Part shown: positions 43,817 to 51,923 of the stretch, piece after piece
Numbering within the stretch: position 1 is the first letter of the stretch
Layout of the letters: each line of letters begins with the position of its first letter
Source: Massiliimalia sp050943535
GTDB lineage: Bacteria; Bacillota; Clostridia; Oscillospirales; Ruminococcaceae
Assembly (NCBI GenBank): GCA_050943535.1
Contig: JBMNPJ010000002.1
Location: forward strand, 62,001 to 126,000
Length of the DNA stretch: 64,000 bases
Reading direction: 5' to 3'
The notes under the pieces: model-generated
Told to the model about the DNA's origin: nothing
The model's database searches: none
What the model saw: only the letters and a program-made list of their open reading frames with translations
Program-made: the position numbers and the translations under genes

Positions 43817-45452
43817 CTTTTCTTTGTCGTTCCACAGTTTGATCGTCGCCCGGCAGGTTGACTTCTCCGATGAAGTTCCAGACCAGTTCGATCTTCTGCC
43901 TGCGGTGGCCGCTGGACTTATCCGGCGCATGGACGATGATCTTCTTCACAAACTCGTTGACGATGGTGGGCGTCAGTTCTCGGATACCCACATACTTCCG
44001 CACAATGGCTGCAAAGCTGGCAAAATCGGCTTGATCCTGTTCAAAGGTTTCTACTGCTTCCCGCCATGTCTTGACCTGCTCTGTCAGTTTTTTTTGTTCT
44101 GCCTCATAGTCGGCGGAGAGTTTCAAGAACCGTTCATGACTGATTGCACCGCTGACATCATCCTCATAGATGCGTTTGAAAATACGGTCAAGTTCGGCAA
44201 TACGCTTTTCCGCTTTGGCAATTTCACGTCTACGTTTCTTGGCCTCTTTTTCCGCTTCTTGAAAGCGCTGCTTTCTCGCGGCTTCCTCAAATGCCATGGC
44301 ATCATCAAAGAACAGTGCCGTCACATCGAAAATTCGCTGCAACACAAACAATTTTAGCGTTTCTTCCCGGATAAAGTGGGCGGAACAAGTTCCCGTGTTG
44401 CTCTTATAGTTGGAGCAAACATAGTGGTCTTGCTTGGGCGAAAAGCTGTTTGTCGTACAGAAATACAGCTTGTCCCCGCAATCCGCACAATAGAGCAGGC
44501 CAGAGAATAGCCCTTGCTTTCCTGTCTTACTGGGGCGGCGCTTGTTCTCCCGCAACTCCTGTACTCGCGCAAAAACTTGTTCGTCGATAATGGCAGGTTG
44601 GGTATTTGGAAAAATCCGCTGGTTCTCTGGGGAGTTATGGAGCCGTTTTTTCAGCTTGTGGGACTTGGAATAGGTCTTGAAATTCACCGTGCAGCCGGTG
44701 TACTCTGGACGCTCCAATATCCCCGCGACAGACTTCGGACTCCATTGATACGGTTTCTCTGGCAGCAGTTTTCCGTCCCGCTGGGCGTAGTGAGCCTTGA
44801 CGGTCAGGACACGTTCGGCAGTCAACAGTTTGGCAATCTGCATAGGGCCTTTCCCCGCAATGCACAGGTTGAAAATCCGTTTGACGATCTCGGCGGCTTC
44901 CTCATCCACGATCCACTTCTTTTTGTCCGCCGGGTCTTTCATGTACCCATAGGGCGGATTGGAGCAGAGGTGTTCCCCGGCGTTTCCTTTTGCCCGCATA
45001 ACGGCCCGGATTTTCTTGCTGGTATCGCGGGCGTAGAAGTCATTGAACAGATTACGGAACGGGGTGAAATCATTGTCCCCCTTGTCGCTGTCCACACCGT
45101 CATTGATGGCAATGTACCGAATATCGCGTTCAGCAAAGAAACTCTCGGTGTAGTAGCCCACTTTCAGATAGTCTCGGCCCATGCGGGACATATCCTTGAC
45201 AATGACGGTTCTGACCTTTCCCGCCTCGGCCAGCCAGATCATTTCATTCCAGCCCGGACGGTCAAATGTAACCCCGGAAACGCCGTCGTCGATGAAAAAG
45301 GTGGGATTGGGGAAACCGCTGTCGGTTGCGAACTTCATAAGGATTTTCTTTTGATTGGCAATGCTGTTGCTCTCGCCGTCTAGCGCGTCCTCTTGGGACA
45401 GGCGGGCGTATAAAGCGGTGATGTTGTCGGGATAAGTGGTGTTTGCTGTCAT
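43803..45452 (-). CDS. Large serine recombinase (TnpX-like)
   Basis: A 549-residue large serine recombinase. The resolvase catalytic domain (about 10-165) has TALYARLSQEDALDGES with the nucleophilic Ser, VKDMSRMGRDYLKVG and the usual Arg residues. The recombinase domain (about 180-290) has NPPYGYMKD and ILERPEYTG. A zinc ribbon is at GLLYCADCGDKLYF, with later Cys in YVCSNY and GTCSAHFI. A coiled coil (about 400-470) follows. It should excise and integrate the element by strand exchange at its ends. It appears complete. Base composition is richer in GC than the host genes around it. Confidence 0.95.
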   Translation of the reverse strand: MTANTTYPDNITALYARLSQEDALDGESNSIANQKKILMKFATDSGFPNPTFFIDDGVSGVTFDRPGWNEMIWLAEAGKVRTVIVKDMSRMGRDYLKVGYYTESFFAERDIRYIAINDGVDSDKGDNDFTPFRNLFNDFYARDTSKKIRAVMRAKGNAGEHLCSNPPYGYMKDPADKKKWIVDEEAAEIVKRIFNLCIAGKGPMQIAKLLTAERVLTVKAHYAQRDGKLLPEKPYQWSPKSVAGILERPEYTGCTVNFKTYSKSHKLKKRLHNSPENQRIFPNTQPAIIDEQVFARVQELRENKRRPSKTGKQGLFSGLLYCADCGDKLYFCTTNSFSPKQDHYVCSNYKSNTGTCSAHFIREETLKLFVLQRIFDVTALFFDDAMAFEEAARKQRFQEAEKEAKKRRREIAKAEKRIAELDRIFKRIYEDDVSGAISHERFLKLSADYEAEQKKLTEQVKTWREAVETFEQDQADFASFAAIVRKYVGIRELTPTIVNEFVKKIIVHAPDKSSGHRRQKIELVWNFIGEVNLPGDDQTVERQRKGRTA

Positions 45453-45455
45453 GGT

Positions 45456-45713
45456 TCATTCCTCCTGTAATGAACGCCCGACAAACAGGTTGCTGTCTTT
45501 ATTATACTGCGGTTTGTCCTCTTTGTCAGCAGATGCGGCAATGGCTTCCGATCGAATGAGGCGTACCATTTTGTCATAAAGCAGTTCTGTCCCGCCGCAG
45601 GAAGTATGTACTTCATAGACCGTCCCGCCGAGCTTATAACAGACGGTTTCTTGCAGTGGGTTTCCCCGTTTTGGCAGATAATCGCTCTCTTTAGGGCTTC
45701 GTTTCTTTTCCAT
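45456..45713 (-). CDS. TnpW-like transposon protein
   Basis: An 85-residue protein that precedes the recombinase by 3 bp. It has the pattern of the small TnpW-type proteins of Tn4451-like elements: a polar N-terminus with ESDYLPKRGNP, the short core VCYKLGGTVYEVHTSC, and then KMVRLIRSEA. Function is unknown; it is probably an accessory to the recombinase. The start is at ATG 45713 behind GGAAAGGACGG. Confidence 0.75.
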   Translation of the reverse strand: MEKKRSPKESDYLPKRGNPLQETVCYKLGGTVYEVHTSCGGTELLYDKMVRLIRSEAIAASADKEDKPQYNKDSNLFVGRSLQEE

Positions 45714-45932
45714 TCCGTTCCCGTCCTTTCCGGGGAAGTCACAACAGAGCAAGCATAGGAAGTGTGGCTACACTTCCGCAAAATCTCCGTTTCCGGCCTG
45801 CTGCCGGAGCGGAGATTTTTGCTTATTGGGAGCTTCCCAAACCCTTGTTTTTGCTTCGCCAATAATACGCTGGAAAGGACGGAATCTGCCCGCAAAATGA
45901 GAACTTTGTATAGATCAGTTCATTGCTTCTTT

Positions 45933-46808
45933 CTATGGATTTTGCAGATGTTTTAGGCCAATTTCCATTTGCTCAACCATAAAGTCATTGCCACATAGAT
46001 GATAAATCTGCTTTGCCTTTTTGATCTTTGATAGACCTGATTGCGGATTGCCTGTTACGTAGTTTAACAAACCGTCATAATAGATCATCGGAACTTTCCA
46101 AGATAGCATATTGGGATCGATCGTTAATTCTTGCAGTTTATCGATTGCTCTTTGCGCAATGGTATATTGCCTGCTGCAAATCAGTTGATAAAGATTATTC
46201 ACTAGCAAATGAGATAGATATACTTGATAATCTGGATGTGCTCTGTATTTTTCCAAAGTATCCCACGCGGTAAGAAAAAGTGAGGTTTTCACATCACCAT
46301 TCTCAAATATAAAGCTCATATCTGAAAATATACGAAATTCAGATAATGACCAGGTTTCCACATCAAATAGATACTTCTGAATGTAGCTTTTAGCTGCTTG
46401 ATACTCGGATGAATTTTGATAATCAGGATTTCCATATACAGATCTTAATGCTACTATTTCTGCGTGTTGTAATTTACTGGATGAGGTTTTATTTGCCGTC
46501 ATTTCATCATATAACTTCTTCTCTATATCAGCAGAATATAATGGATCGTTTTTTATTCGCTCAAGATTAACATTTAGCAAAGGTTCTTGACAAGGTGTTG
46601 TTTTGTACTGGCTATGTATCAGAAGAAGCTCATCCACAGAAATCATTAGCCTATCCAAAATTCTCAACATGAGATTGAACTTGATGTCATACATCCCTTT
46701 CTCGAAATCAATGGCAAAGGACTTACTCAAAATGCCAGTATATATTTCTTTATGGGAAAAACCTTTGCTTAATCTAATCTTACGAATCGTGATACCGTAT
46801 GTTTCCAT
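45933..46808 (-). CDS. Rgg/MutR-type transcriptional regulator
   Basis: A 291-residue XRE-type HTH (about 1-65: GITIRKIRLSKGFSHKEIYTG and SFAIDFEKGMYD) followed by an all-helical repeat domain (about 80-290), the layout of Rgg/GadR/MutR regulators, many of which bind short peptide pheromones. The start is at ATG 46808 behind GAGGTGAGAATT. It is divergent from a 48-codon ORF and from the sigma/HTH genes of the element. Probably controls element genes or cargo (inference). No typical hydrophobic pheromone gene was seen. Confidence 0.82.
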   Translation of the reverse strand: METYGITIRKIRLSKGFSHKEIYTGILSKSFAIDFEKGMYDIKFNLMLRILDRLMISVDELLLIHSQYKTTPCQEPLLNVNLERIKNDPLYSADIEKKLYDEMTANKTSSSKLQHAEIVALRSVYGNPDYQNSSEYQAAKSYIQKYLFDVETWSLSEFRIFSDMSFIFENGDVKTSLFLTAWDTLEKYRAHPDYQVYLSHLLVNNLYQLICSRQYTIAQRAIDKLQELTIDPNMLSWKVPMIYYDGLLNYVTGNPQSGLSKIKKAKQIYHLCGNDFMVEQMEIGLKHLQNP

Positions 46809-46883
46809 AATTCTCACCTCTTGCTCTACTAATATCCATTATATCACATTCAAATAAAAATGGTCTGAATACTCGGACTTATT

Positions 46884-46911
46884 TTGCACTGATAGCCATG
46901 GATTTTATAAT
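46884..46911 (+). promoter_or_regulatory. Promoter of the 48-codon ORF
   Basis: TTGCAC (46884-46889), 16-bp spacer, perfect TATAAT (46906-46911). On the opposite strand a TATAAT with TG in front (46838-46843) likely serves the Rgg gene. Confidence 0.6.
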
Positions 46912-46934
46912 GAGGGAGAAAGGAGGTGCTGCAA

Positions 46935-47081
46935 ATGAAAAAAAGCACTATCCCCGGAACAAAAATCATTAAGGTTGTTGCTGGGAAAAATGGCAGTGAA
47001 GAAAAGCTGCGGAAAGATTTGGAAAAGATGGGAAAAATCGAACTCTTAGGGAAAGCATTAAAAAGTGCTTTTTCGCTGTAA
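46935..47081 (+). CDS. 48-residue basic peptide of unknown function
   Basis: ATG behind AAAGGAGGTGCTGCAA, a near-perfect ribosome binding site, with a promoter upstream. The product begins MKKSTIPGTKIIKVVAG and ends KALKSAFSL; it is lysine-rich and probably helical in its second half, with no signal peptide and no Cys. It is divergent from the Rgg-type regulator. It could be a regulator partner or target, or a small element-maintenance protein. No family recognised. Confidence 0.6.
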   Translation: MKKSTIPGTKIIKVVAGKNGSEEKLRKDLEKMGKIELLGKALKSAFSL

Positions 47082-47201
47082 GCTGTTCCGCTATTACCAG
47101 ACAACCGTATCCATGACCTTCTAAATGAATGGCTGTTATTTCATGTCCAGGCATTGGAGATGGGTAGTATACAAGAGATTATAAATATCAAAAAATCTGC
47201 C

Positions 47202-47232
47202 GGGCGACGGCAAAAGAAAAAAGCCGTCGCCC
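47202..47232. terminator. Terminator-like hairpin in the element
   Basis: Perfect stem GGGCGACGGC / GCCGTCGCCC with an A-rich loop. A T-run follows on the minus strand. It lies after the 48-codon ORF. Apart from this and the next small ORF, 47082-47609 shows no gene I can support. Confidence 0.5.
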
Positions 47233-47337
47233 AGCAGCCATTTGACACGCCCATACGATCAACGGCGGCTTTGAGAAATCAAGGCCGCCGTTTCCTTTTG
47301 TCCGGCGCAGGATCGGCGGCCCACGGAGGGAGCCGCC

Positions 47338-47436
47338 ATGCTGATATACTCTGCTTTTCAACGGAATAACTTCTTAAAAAAAGCCTGTACCCAACAGGGG
47401 GCAGCTCCGGCCATGAGTATGAACTATACCATGTAA
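47338..47436 (+). CDS. Possible 32-residue ORF of the element
   Basis: ATG 7 nt after GGAGGGA; the reading frame ends AMSMNYTM. It includes FQRNNFLKKACTQQG. Small ORFs like this often precede the sigma-like gene in Firmicute conjugative and mobilisable elements. Too short to judge. Confidence 0.35.
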   Translation: MLIYSAFQRNNFLKKACTQQGAAPAMSMNYTM

Positions 47437-47609
47437 GAAAACTTCATTTTGCTTTCGTTTTCGCCCAGTGGGTCTATGACCTGCTGGGCAAATTTTGTCG
47501 TTTCCTGCGGCTTTTCGGTGCGGGCCGGAGCTGCCGTAGCAACATAGATACAGGGGACGGTAGAACCGGCCCTCGGCTTCTCACTCTCCCGCAGATTGGG
47601 GGTGAGAAG

Positions 47610-48038
47610 ATGAAATACATCCCTGATAGCTATGGAGAACGCTGCCGGTTTGACGCTTTCTGTAAAACCGTTCTCCGCAACGAGGCCAGAACCCACCTGC
47701 GGGATTTGGGCCGCCAACGGAACCGGGAAACCCAGTTCAGCGCCTTGTCCCAGCATGAAATGGACAAGCTCTGCACGGTGGACGAATACCCAAGCGACAG
47801 CATCATGTTCACGGCCTATGGCTACATTCTACATATCCGGGACGAACTGGTGGCCGACGCCTTTGCCGGTCTGCCGGAACAGGAGCAAGGCATTTTAATC
47901 CTGCATTGTGTGTTGGAGTTGGCAGACAGTGAGATCGGCAGCCTTGTGGGAATGTCCCGCAGCGCCGTCCAGCGGCACCGCACCAAAGCCCTGAACGAAT
48001 TGCGGAAAGACTTACAATCCAAAGAAGTGAGGCGCTAA
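47610..48038 (+). CDS. Element-encoded sigma-70-like factor
   Basis: A 142-residue short sigma-like protein. The region 4 HTH is seen in LPEQEQGILILHCVLELADSEIGSLVGMSRSAVQRHRTKALNEL (about 90-134, in blocks). Region 2 is reduced. Such genes are standard in Tn916-like and related elements and may control transfer or excision genes. GGGGGTGAGAAG precedes the ATG. The stop and the next start are 1 bp apart. Confidence 0.85.
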   Translation: MKYIPDSYGERCRFDAFCKTVLRNEARTHLRDLGRQRNRETQFSALSQHEMDKLCTVDEYPSDSIMFTAYGYILHIRDELVADAFAGLPEQEQGILILHCVLELADSEIGSLVGMSRSAVQRHRTKALNELRKDLQSKEVRR

Positions 48039-48039
48039 C

Positions 48040-48276
48040 ATGAAGCAACCAACTTTTAACGGCAGAGTGCTTTTGCCAATGGACGTGATCAAAGCGGCCC
48101 GCGCCGGTGATCCGTTAGCATTGGAGCGCGTCTTGCGGTATTACGACCGCTACATCAACAAAATTTGTACGCGAACGCTTTATGACAAAGATGGTTTGCC
48201 GCACATCGGTATGGATGAGTATATGAAACACCGCTTGCAGGCAAAGCTGACAGAAGCCATTGTAGTCAAGAAATAG
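48040..48276 (+). CDS. Helix-turn-helix protein of mobile elements
   Basis: A 78-residue protein of the conjugative-transposon HTH type: LPMDVIKAARAGDPLALERVLRYYDRYI followed by LPHIGMDEYMKHRLQAKL (in blocks). It resembles the N-terminal helices of small sigma-like proteins. Paired with the sigma-like gene as in many Firmicute elements. Followed by a strong terminator. Confidence 0.8.
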   Translation: MKQPTFNGRVLLPMDVIKAARAGDPLALERVLRYYDRYINKICTRTLYDKDGLPHIGMDEYMKHRLQAKLTEAIVVKK

Positions 48277-48288
48277 CAAAGCCAAAGG

Positions 48289-48346
48289 AAGCCGTCAAGG
48301 GTCGAGATGAACGCTCCGCGCCCTTGACGGCTTTCTCTGTCTTTGC
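48289..48346 (+). terminator. Terminator after the sigma/HTH pair
   Basis: Perfect 13-bp stem AAGCCGTCAAGGG / CCCTTGACGGCTT with a 19-nt loop, then TCTCTGTCTTTG. Confidence 0.8.
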
Positions 48347-48361
48347 TGTGCGGTAACCAAG

Positions 48362-48391
48362 CGGGCGCAAGCAGAAATCCGCTTGCGCCCG
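48362..48391. repeat. Second perfect hairpin before the cargo operon
   Basis: Arms CGGGCGCAAGC / GCTTGCGCCCG with loop AGAAATCC. It marks the switch from GC-richer element backbone to AT-rich cargo, and may be a junction feature or another terminator. Confidence 0.5.
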
Positions 48392-48564
48392 TTGCTATTA
48401 TGGTGTTTGTGTCTACGCATTTAGGTGGTTAGACAGTGTGCTTTTGCAATGCTTTCAAGCATGTGTCAATGAATGGGAGGCAAATTTATTTACTACCTAT
48501 TGAAAATGCTATTTTAAATGCGTAAACCAGAAAGCTGTCTGGGGTACTTTATTGAGCAGAACAA

Positions 48565-48593
48565 TTGAGAAATTAGGTGAAATCATTTATAAT
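48565..48593 (+). promoter_or_regulatory. Promoter of the cargo operon
   Basis: TTGAGA (48565-48570), 17-bp spacer, perfect TATAAT (48588-48593). The leader is only about 25 nt and includes TAGGAG before the ATG. No operator is evident, so expression may be constitutive. Confidence 0.7.
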
Positions 48594-48624
48594 ATAATAA
48601 ATATTACTTTTTAGGAGTAAAGAG

Positions 48625-49923
48625 ATGGGTAACAAAATAGATAATATAAAGACGTTCTTTTTCAAAAAAATAGGGGTAAAGAAAATGTATTGCTTATTTT
48701 CATTTTCTCTATTCCTGTCCTTAATTGAGATTACTTTGTATAGCATATTAGTTCAATTTTGCTTGGAGCAATATTGGTTGCTACTTCCTATTGGCATATA
48801 CATTATCTTTGCTATACTTGCAAAGAGTTTTCATGTAATTCGAGTTATAAGTGTTTCGCTTGAGTTGAGCAACATTTTTTCTTTCTTGCTTTTTGTTGGT
48901 AGCGTCCGAAATGTTTGGATTTCCTCCTTTATTAGTAGACACTATGAAAACATCTCGATAATCATACTACTTGCTCTATTCTTGAATTTCTATGTTTCCA
49001 AAATTCAAGGAAGAAATGCAACAGATAATATTAGCACAACACCTATCACACAACTATTTAACTTATTTTACTTAAATACTTCCAAGGCTCATGAGATTGC
49101 AATGCTAATTGATAATAAAATAATGAAAACTATCGAAAGAGAGCAAATTTCGGAAGAGCTGCTGAAGTATAATGTTGCAACTACGCTAGGGCCCAAAGAC
49201 ATAGGTCATGCAGATGTGGGGTATTCCATAGAGGATAACTCCAAAAAACGTGTTTATGAAAATTTTGATGTTAAGATAACAAAGTCAATTATGCTTCGCA
49301 CAATATATGAAACGGCACAGAAAAAAAGCGATAGTGATACGGGACTTAAAATCGGTGATTTGGTTCTTTTTAAAAATATAGAATTGCAGCAAAGAAATCT
49401 TGACGATACAGTCATGATTTTAAATATACTGCAAGATAGTAAATTTAAAAATCAAGGAAACGAAGATGTAGAGATCAATATTAGCAAAATGATGGAAAAG
49501 ATGTTAGATGATTTTACTATTGACTATACCTTTACATATCCTTGTCACAGGACGAACGCCGACGCTTTAACAGATCAATTTATTATACAAATTCCATATA
49601 AAGCGGCAAGTAATTTTGAAAATGGTTATCATCATAATGATCTTCAATTGGGAAAACTTAGCATAATCGGAATATACCGTGGCAATATAGATTTTTCACA
49701 GAGAGAAAGCATTTCGTCAAAGTTTTTAGAAATGGTCTCAATGTCATATAATCAAAATTGTTCCACGAGTAGTGAGCCTATTGTCGAAATGAAAATGAGT
49801 TCTCGTACAACTCAAAATAATAGTAATCCATTTGACTTTAATCACCAAAAACTCACAGAAAAGATAAACCTGATCGATGTAATTGCAATTATCCAAGAGT
49901 TAAATTTTGATAGGAATGAGTAA
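48625..49923 (+). CDS. Membrane protein with large soluble domain; first gene of the cargo pair
   Basis: A 432-residue protein of no family I recognise. Four predicted membrane helices lie at about 21-47, 51-68, 78-95 and 109-124. Then comes a soluble region of about 300 residues, rich in Asn, Ile, Lys and Glu. By the positive-inside rule (KKIGVKK before helix 1, SKIQGR after helix 4), both N-terminus and soluble part are cytoplasmic. The soluble part has mixed helix/strand character and no catalytic motif that I can name. Its stop is 1 bp before the start of the ATPase gene, so the two are translationally coupled and probably form a complex. Codon use is much more AT-rich than in the element backbone. 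Confidence 0.8.
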   Translation: MGNKIDNIKTFFFKKIGVKKMYCLFSFSLFLSLIEITLYSILVQFCLEQYWLLLPIGIYIIFAILAKSFHVIRVISVSLELSNIFSFLLFVGSVRNVWISSFISRHYENISIIILLALFLNFYVSKIQGRNATDNISTTPITQLFNLFYLNTSKAHEIAMLIDNKIMKTIEREQISEELLKYNVATTLGPKDIGHADVGYSIEDNSKKRVYENFDVKITKSIMLRTIYETAQKKSDSDTGLKIGDLVLFKNIELQQRNLDDTVMILNILQDSKFKNQGNEDVEINISKMMEKMLDDFTIDYTFTYPCHRTNADALTDQFIIQIPYKAASNFENGYHHNDLQLGKLSIIGIYRGNIDFSQRESISSKFLEMVSMSYNQNCSTSSEPIVEMKMSSRTTQNNSNPFDFNHQKLTEKINLIDVIAIIQELNFDRNE

Positions 49924-49924
49924 T

Positions 49925-51502
49925 ATGGATTCTATTTTGTATGTATATGACACAACTAAATTAAGCGATTTAAGAAAGCGACTCAACGATTACAAATTTT
50001 ATAGTATTGCGTATTGTTTTAACAAAAGCGACACTTTAGATAATCTCTATACTATGGATCTCGAACAATTTGAAAAAAGTGTTATTGATCTGACAAATTT
50101 AGTTAGAGATAATAATATCAATAAAATTTTTTCTGAACGGTACATTTTAGTATTATGTTGTAGTGTTGAAGAAATCCAATTCTGTATTAATTGTGATTTG
50201 ATTGAGAAATTCACAGAACAATTTCCGTATTTATTTGATGATGAGCATATCAATTATGAATTTCAAAAAAACACTGAAACGGAAATATCAGAACCGGAAT
50301 CATTGAGTGCAAATATAGCAAACGCTTTAATACTTAATACATATACAAACACTGAAAAGATAAAAGAATGCTATAAAACCGGGGAGATAATTTCACTATC
50401 CAATTTAATCGATGAATGTGAGGGAATTTCTTTTCGGTACAATATTGATAATATACGTAAAACACTAGAATCTCAGAATATTAAATATGTTGACATTTCC
50501 TCTGTAATAAGAATGTTTAGATTACGACAGGATCTCATTTTCCCATTTGAAATTCTCATTCAACGAATCTTATTAAACGGGAATATTCAATATTGCATAG
50601 AACAATCTCTTGTAGCAGACGCAACAGCACTATTTCCTTTTTGGATCATTGAAAAAAAGCCTATTAACGAGGAAAAAGATGAGAATGATTTCATAAAAGA
50701 ACCTCCACAAATTGATGTTGGAGAGGTATCCTTACTCTCTCAAAAAATTTGTGAAAAGCTCAGAGGACACGATGAGTTTAAGAAAGATTTCCACAAAAAT
50801 CTGCTCAAATTCTTTTTCCTTAACAGAATGGGAGAACAGAAAATATTATCAATTATGTTATGTGGAAATTCAGGAATTGGAAAGACGCAATTCGCTAAGT
50901 TTATGTCAGAAACAATGTTTCCAAGAGAGCCACTAATAAAAATCAATTTTGGCAATTATTCCACAGAAGGAGTTTTAAATAGTCTAATAGGTTCTCCGCT
51001 TGGGTATGTTGGAAGCGAAGAAGGTGGAGAGCTAATCAACAAGATAACTACATCTAAAACAAAAATTATACTCATTGATGAATTTGAGAAAGCAACTCCA
51101 AGTGTCTACAATTTCTTTTATGAATTGTTGGAAGATGGTATATTTACGGATCGACACGGCGTTGAGCACAATCTTAATGGGTACATTATAGTTTTCACCT
51201 CAAATATGACCCAAAGTGAATATTCAAAGAAAATTCCAGATTCCTTAAAGTCTAGGTTTGATATGGTTTACTATTTTGTTGATTTGCCTATAGAAGAAAA
51301 ACAGCAATACATACAAGTCACAGCGCTTCGCTTAATTGATAAGTTGGAAAAAAACTTTGGGAAAAAAGTCAATATTCAAGATATTAGTTTAGAACTATCT
51401 GAATTATCTCAATATAACAATCTAAGAAATATCAAGAAAGCAGTTGAGGATAAAGTGTTTAATGCTTTTCTAGATATTTATGTAGACGGAGCGAGCAAAT
51501 AA
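49925..51502 (+). CDS. Single-ring HSP100-type AAA+ ATPase; second gene of the cargo pair
   Basis: A 525-residue protein. Residues 1 to about 265 form an N-terminal region of unknown type. Residues 275-525 are an AAA+ module closest to the second ring of ClpA/ClpB: Walker A GNSGIGKT (314-321), pore loop GYVG within GSPLGYVGSEEGGEL (357-370), Walker B ILIDEFEKA (382-390), sensor 1 FTSN (424-427) and a likely Arg finger in KSRFD (444). The intact GYVG loop suggests that it threads protein substrates. The first ring and the Clp N-domain are absent. The start at ATG 49925 lies 9 nt after AGGA inside the upstream gene; in-frame starts further up are too close to that site. It probably works with the membrane protein. 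Confidence 0.88.
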   Translation: MDSILYVYDTTKLSDLRKRLNDYKFYSIAYCFNKSDTLDNLYTMDLEQFEKSVIDLTNLVRDNNINKIFSERYILVLCCSVEEIQFCINCDLIEKFTEQFPYLFDDEHINYEFQKNTETEISEPESLSANIANALILNTYTNTEKIKECYKTGEIISLSNLIDECEGISFRYNIDNIRKTLESQNIKYVDISSVIRMFRLRQDLIFPFEILIQRILLNGNIQYCIEQSLVADATALFPFWIIEKKPINEEKDENDFIKEPPQIDVGEVSLLSQKICEKLRGHDEFKKDFHKNLLKFFFLNRMGEQKILSIMLCGNSGIGKTQFAKFMSETMFPREPLIKINFGNYSTEGVLNSLIGSPLGYVGSEEGGELINKITTSKTKIILIDEFEKATPSVYNFFYELLEDGIFTDRHGVEHNLNGYIIVFTSNMTQSEYSKKIPDSLKSRFDMVYYFVDLPIEEKQQYIQVTALRLIDKLEKNFGKKVNIQDISLELSELSQYNNLRNIKKAVEDKVFNAFLDIYVDGASK

Positions 51503-51505
51503 AAG

Positions 51506-51543
51506 AAAAAGGGTATCGCTGTATTATGAGCGATACCCTTTTT
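51506..51543 (+). terminator. Terminator of the cargo operon
   Basis: Perfect 15-bp stem AAAAAGGGTATCGCT with its complement, loop GTATTATG, T-run. Confidence 0.9.
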
Positions 51544-51581
51544 GCACCTGTTTGTCAGCCGTTAAGTTTATATGTTGTTGA

Positions 51582-51620
51582 TACTTCCTTATCGGCGTCC
51601 GCCAAAAGCGGAGGAGCCCT
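51582..51620 (-). repeat. Right terminal inverted repeat of the element
   Basis: Inverse copy of 43731-43769 (30 of 39 bases equal), with outer AGGGCTCCTC and inner ATAAGGAAGTA read on the minus strand. Its inner part can itself fold (CCGC-TTTT-GGCGG). It abuts repeat copy B. Confidence 0.8.
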
Positions 51621-51769
51621 TAGTTTGTCGATAAAACATATTATTGGATGCGGACAGTGTCCGCTGCAGGTGTGGTCAGCGGACACTGTCCACCGTAAGC
51701 CCACATAAAAAATTAAAAATTTGTCTCCGACGGTCTAAGGGGTTCACACCCCTTAGATATCCCAAAAGA
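51621..51769 (+). repeat. Dispersed structured intergenic repeat, copy B
   Basis: Starts AGTTTGTCGATAAA, which recurs inverted at the far end of copy C. Hairpins: GCGGACA/TGTCCGC (51650-51664), GGACA/TGTCC (51681-51691) and TCTAAGGGGT/ACCCCTTAGA (51734-51757). It lacks the upstream arm found in A and C. It lies directly at the right end of the integrated element. Confidence 0.82.
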
Positions 51770-51856
51770 TAAAAATTTATATAATTTTTTTATGATTTTC
51801 GCTTTACTAATAGAGTGTGCGCCGAAGGAGGTTGGTGCCGGGCATTGTCCGCAAAA

Positions 51857-51896
51857 TGAAACGGCTCCCCAACATTTCGTTGGAGAGCCGTTTTTT
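51857..51896. terminator. Terminator of the alcohol dehydrogenase gene
   Basis: Stem AAACGGCTC-CCAAC / GTTGG-GAGCCGTTT with one internal mismatch, flanked by A and T runs. Works for the minus-strand adh. Confidence 0.75.
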
Positions 51897-51923
51897 CGGT
51901 CTATTGAGTGTAATGGCAAGAAA

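Larger units (their letters stand above)
43731..51620. mobile_element. Integrative element with serine recombinase and 39-bp terminal inverted repeats
   Basis: The ends are an imperfect inverted repeat (30 of 39 bases equal): AGGGCTCCTC at the outside and ATAAGGAAGTA at the inside on both ends. The recombinase is at the left end, as in TnpX/Tn4451-type elements. Inside are a TnpW-like gene, Rgg regulator, small ORFs, sigma-like and HTH genes, and a two-gene cargo operon. The recombinase-to-HTH part is GC-richer than the chromosome, while the cargo is far more AT-rich, so the element is a mosaic. No relaxase or transfer genes are seen, so it is not self-conjugative. Confidence 0.82.

Noticed and set aside
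47154..47369. 71-codon frame in the element
   Set aside because: It runs through the GC-rich hairpin at 47202-47232, has no ribosome binding site and overlaps a better small ORF.
43731..51620. Self-transmissible conjugative element
   Set aside because: No relaxase, coupling protein or mating-pore genes lie between the terminal repeats.
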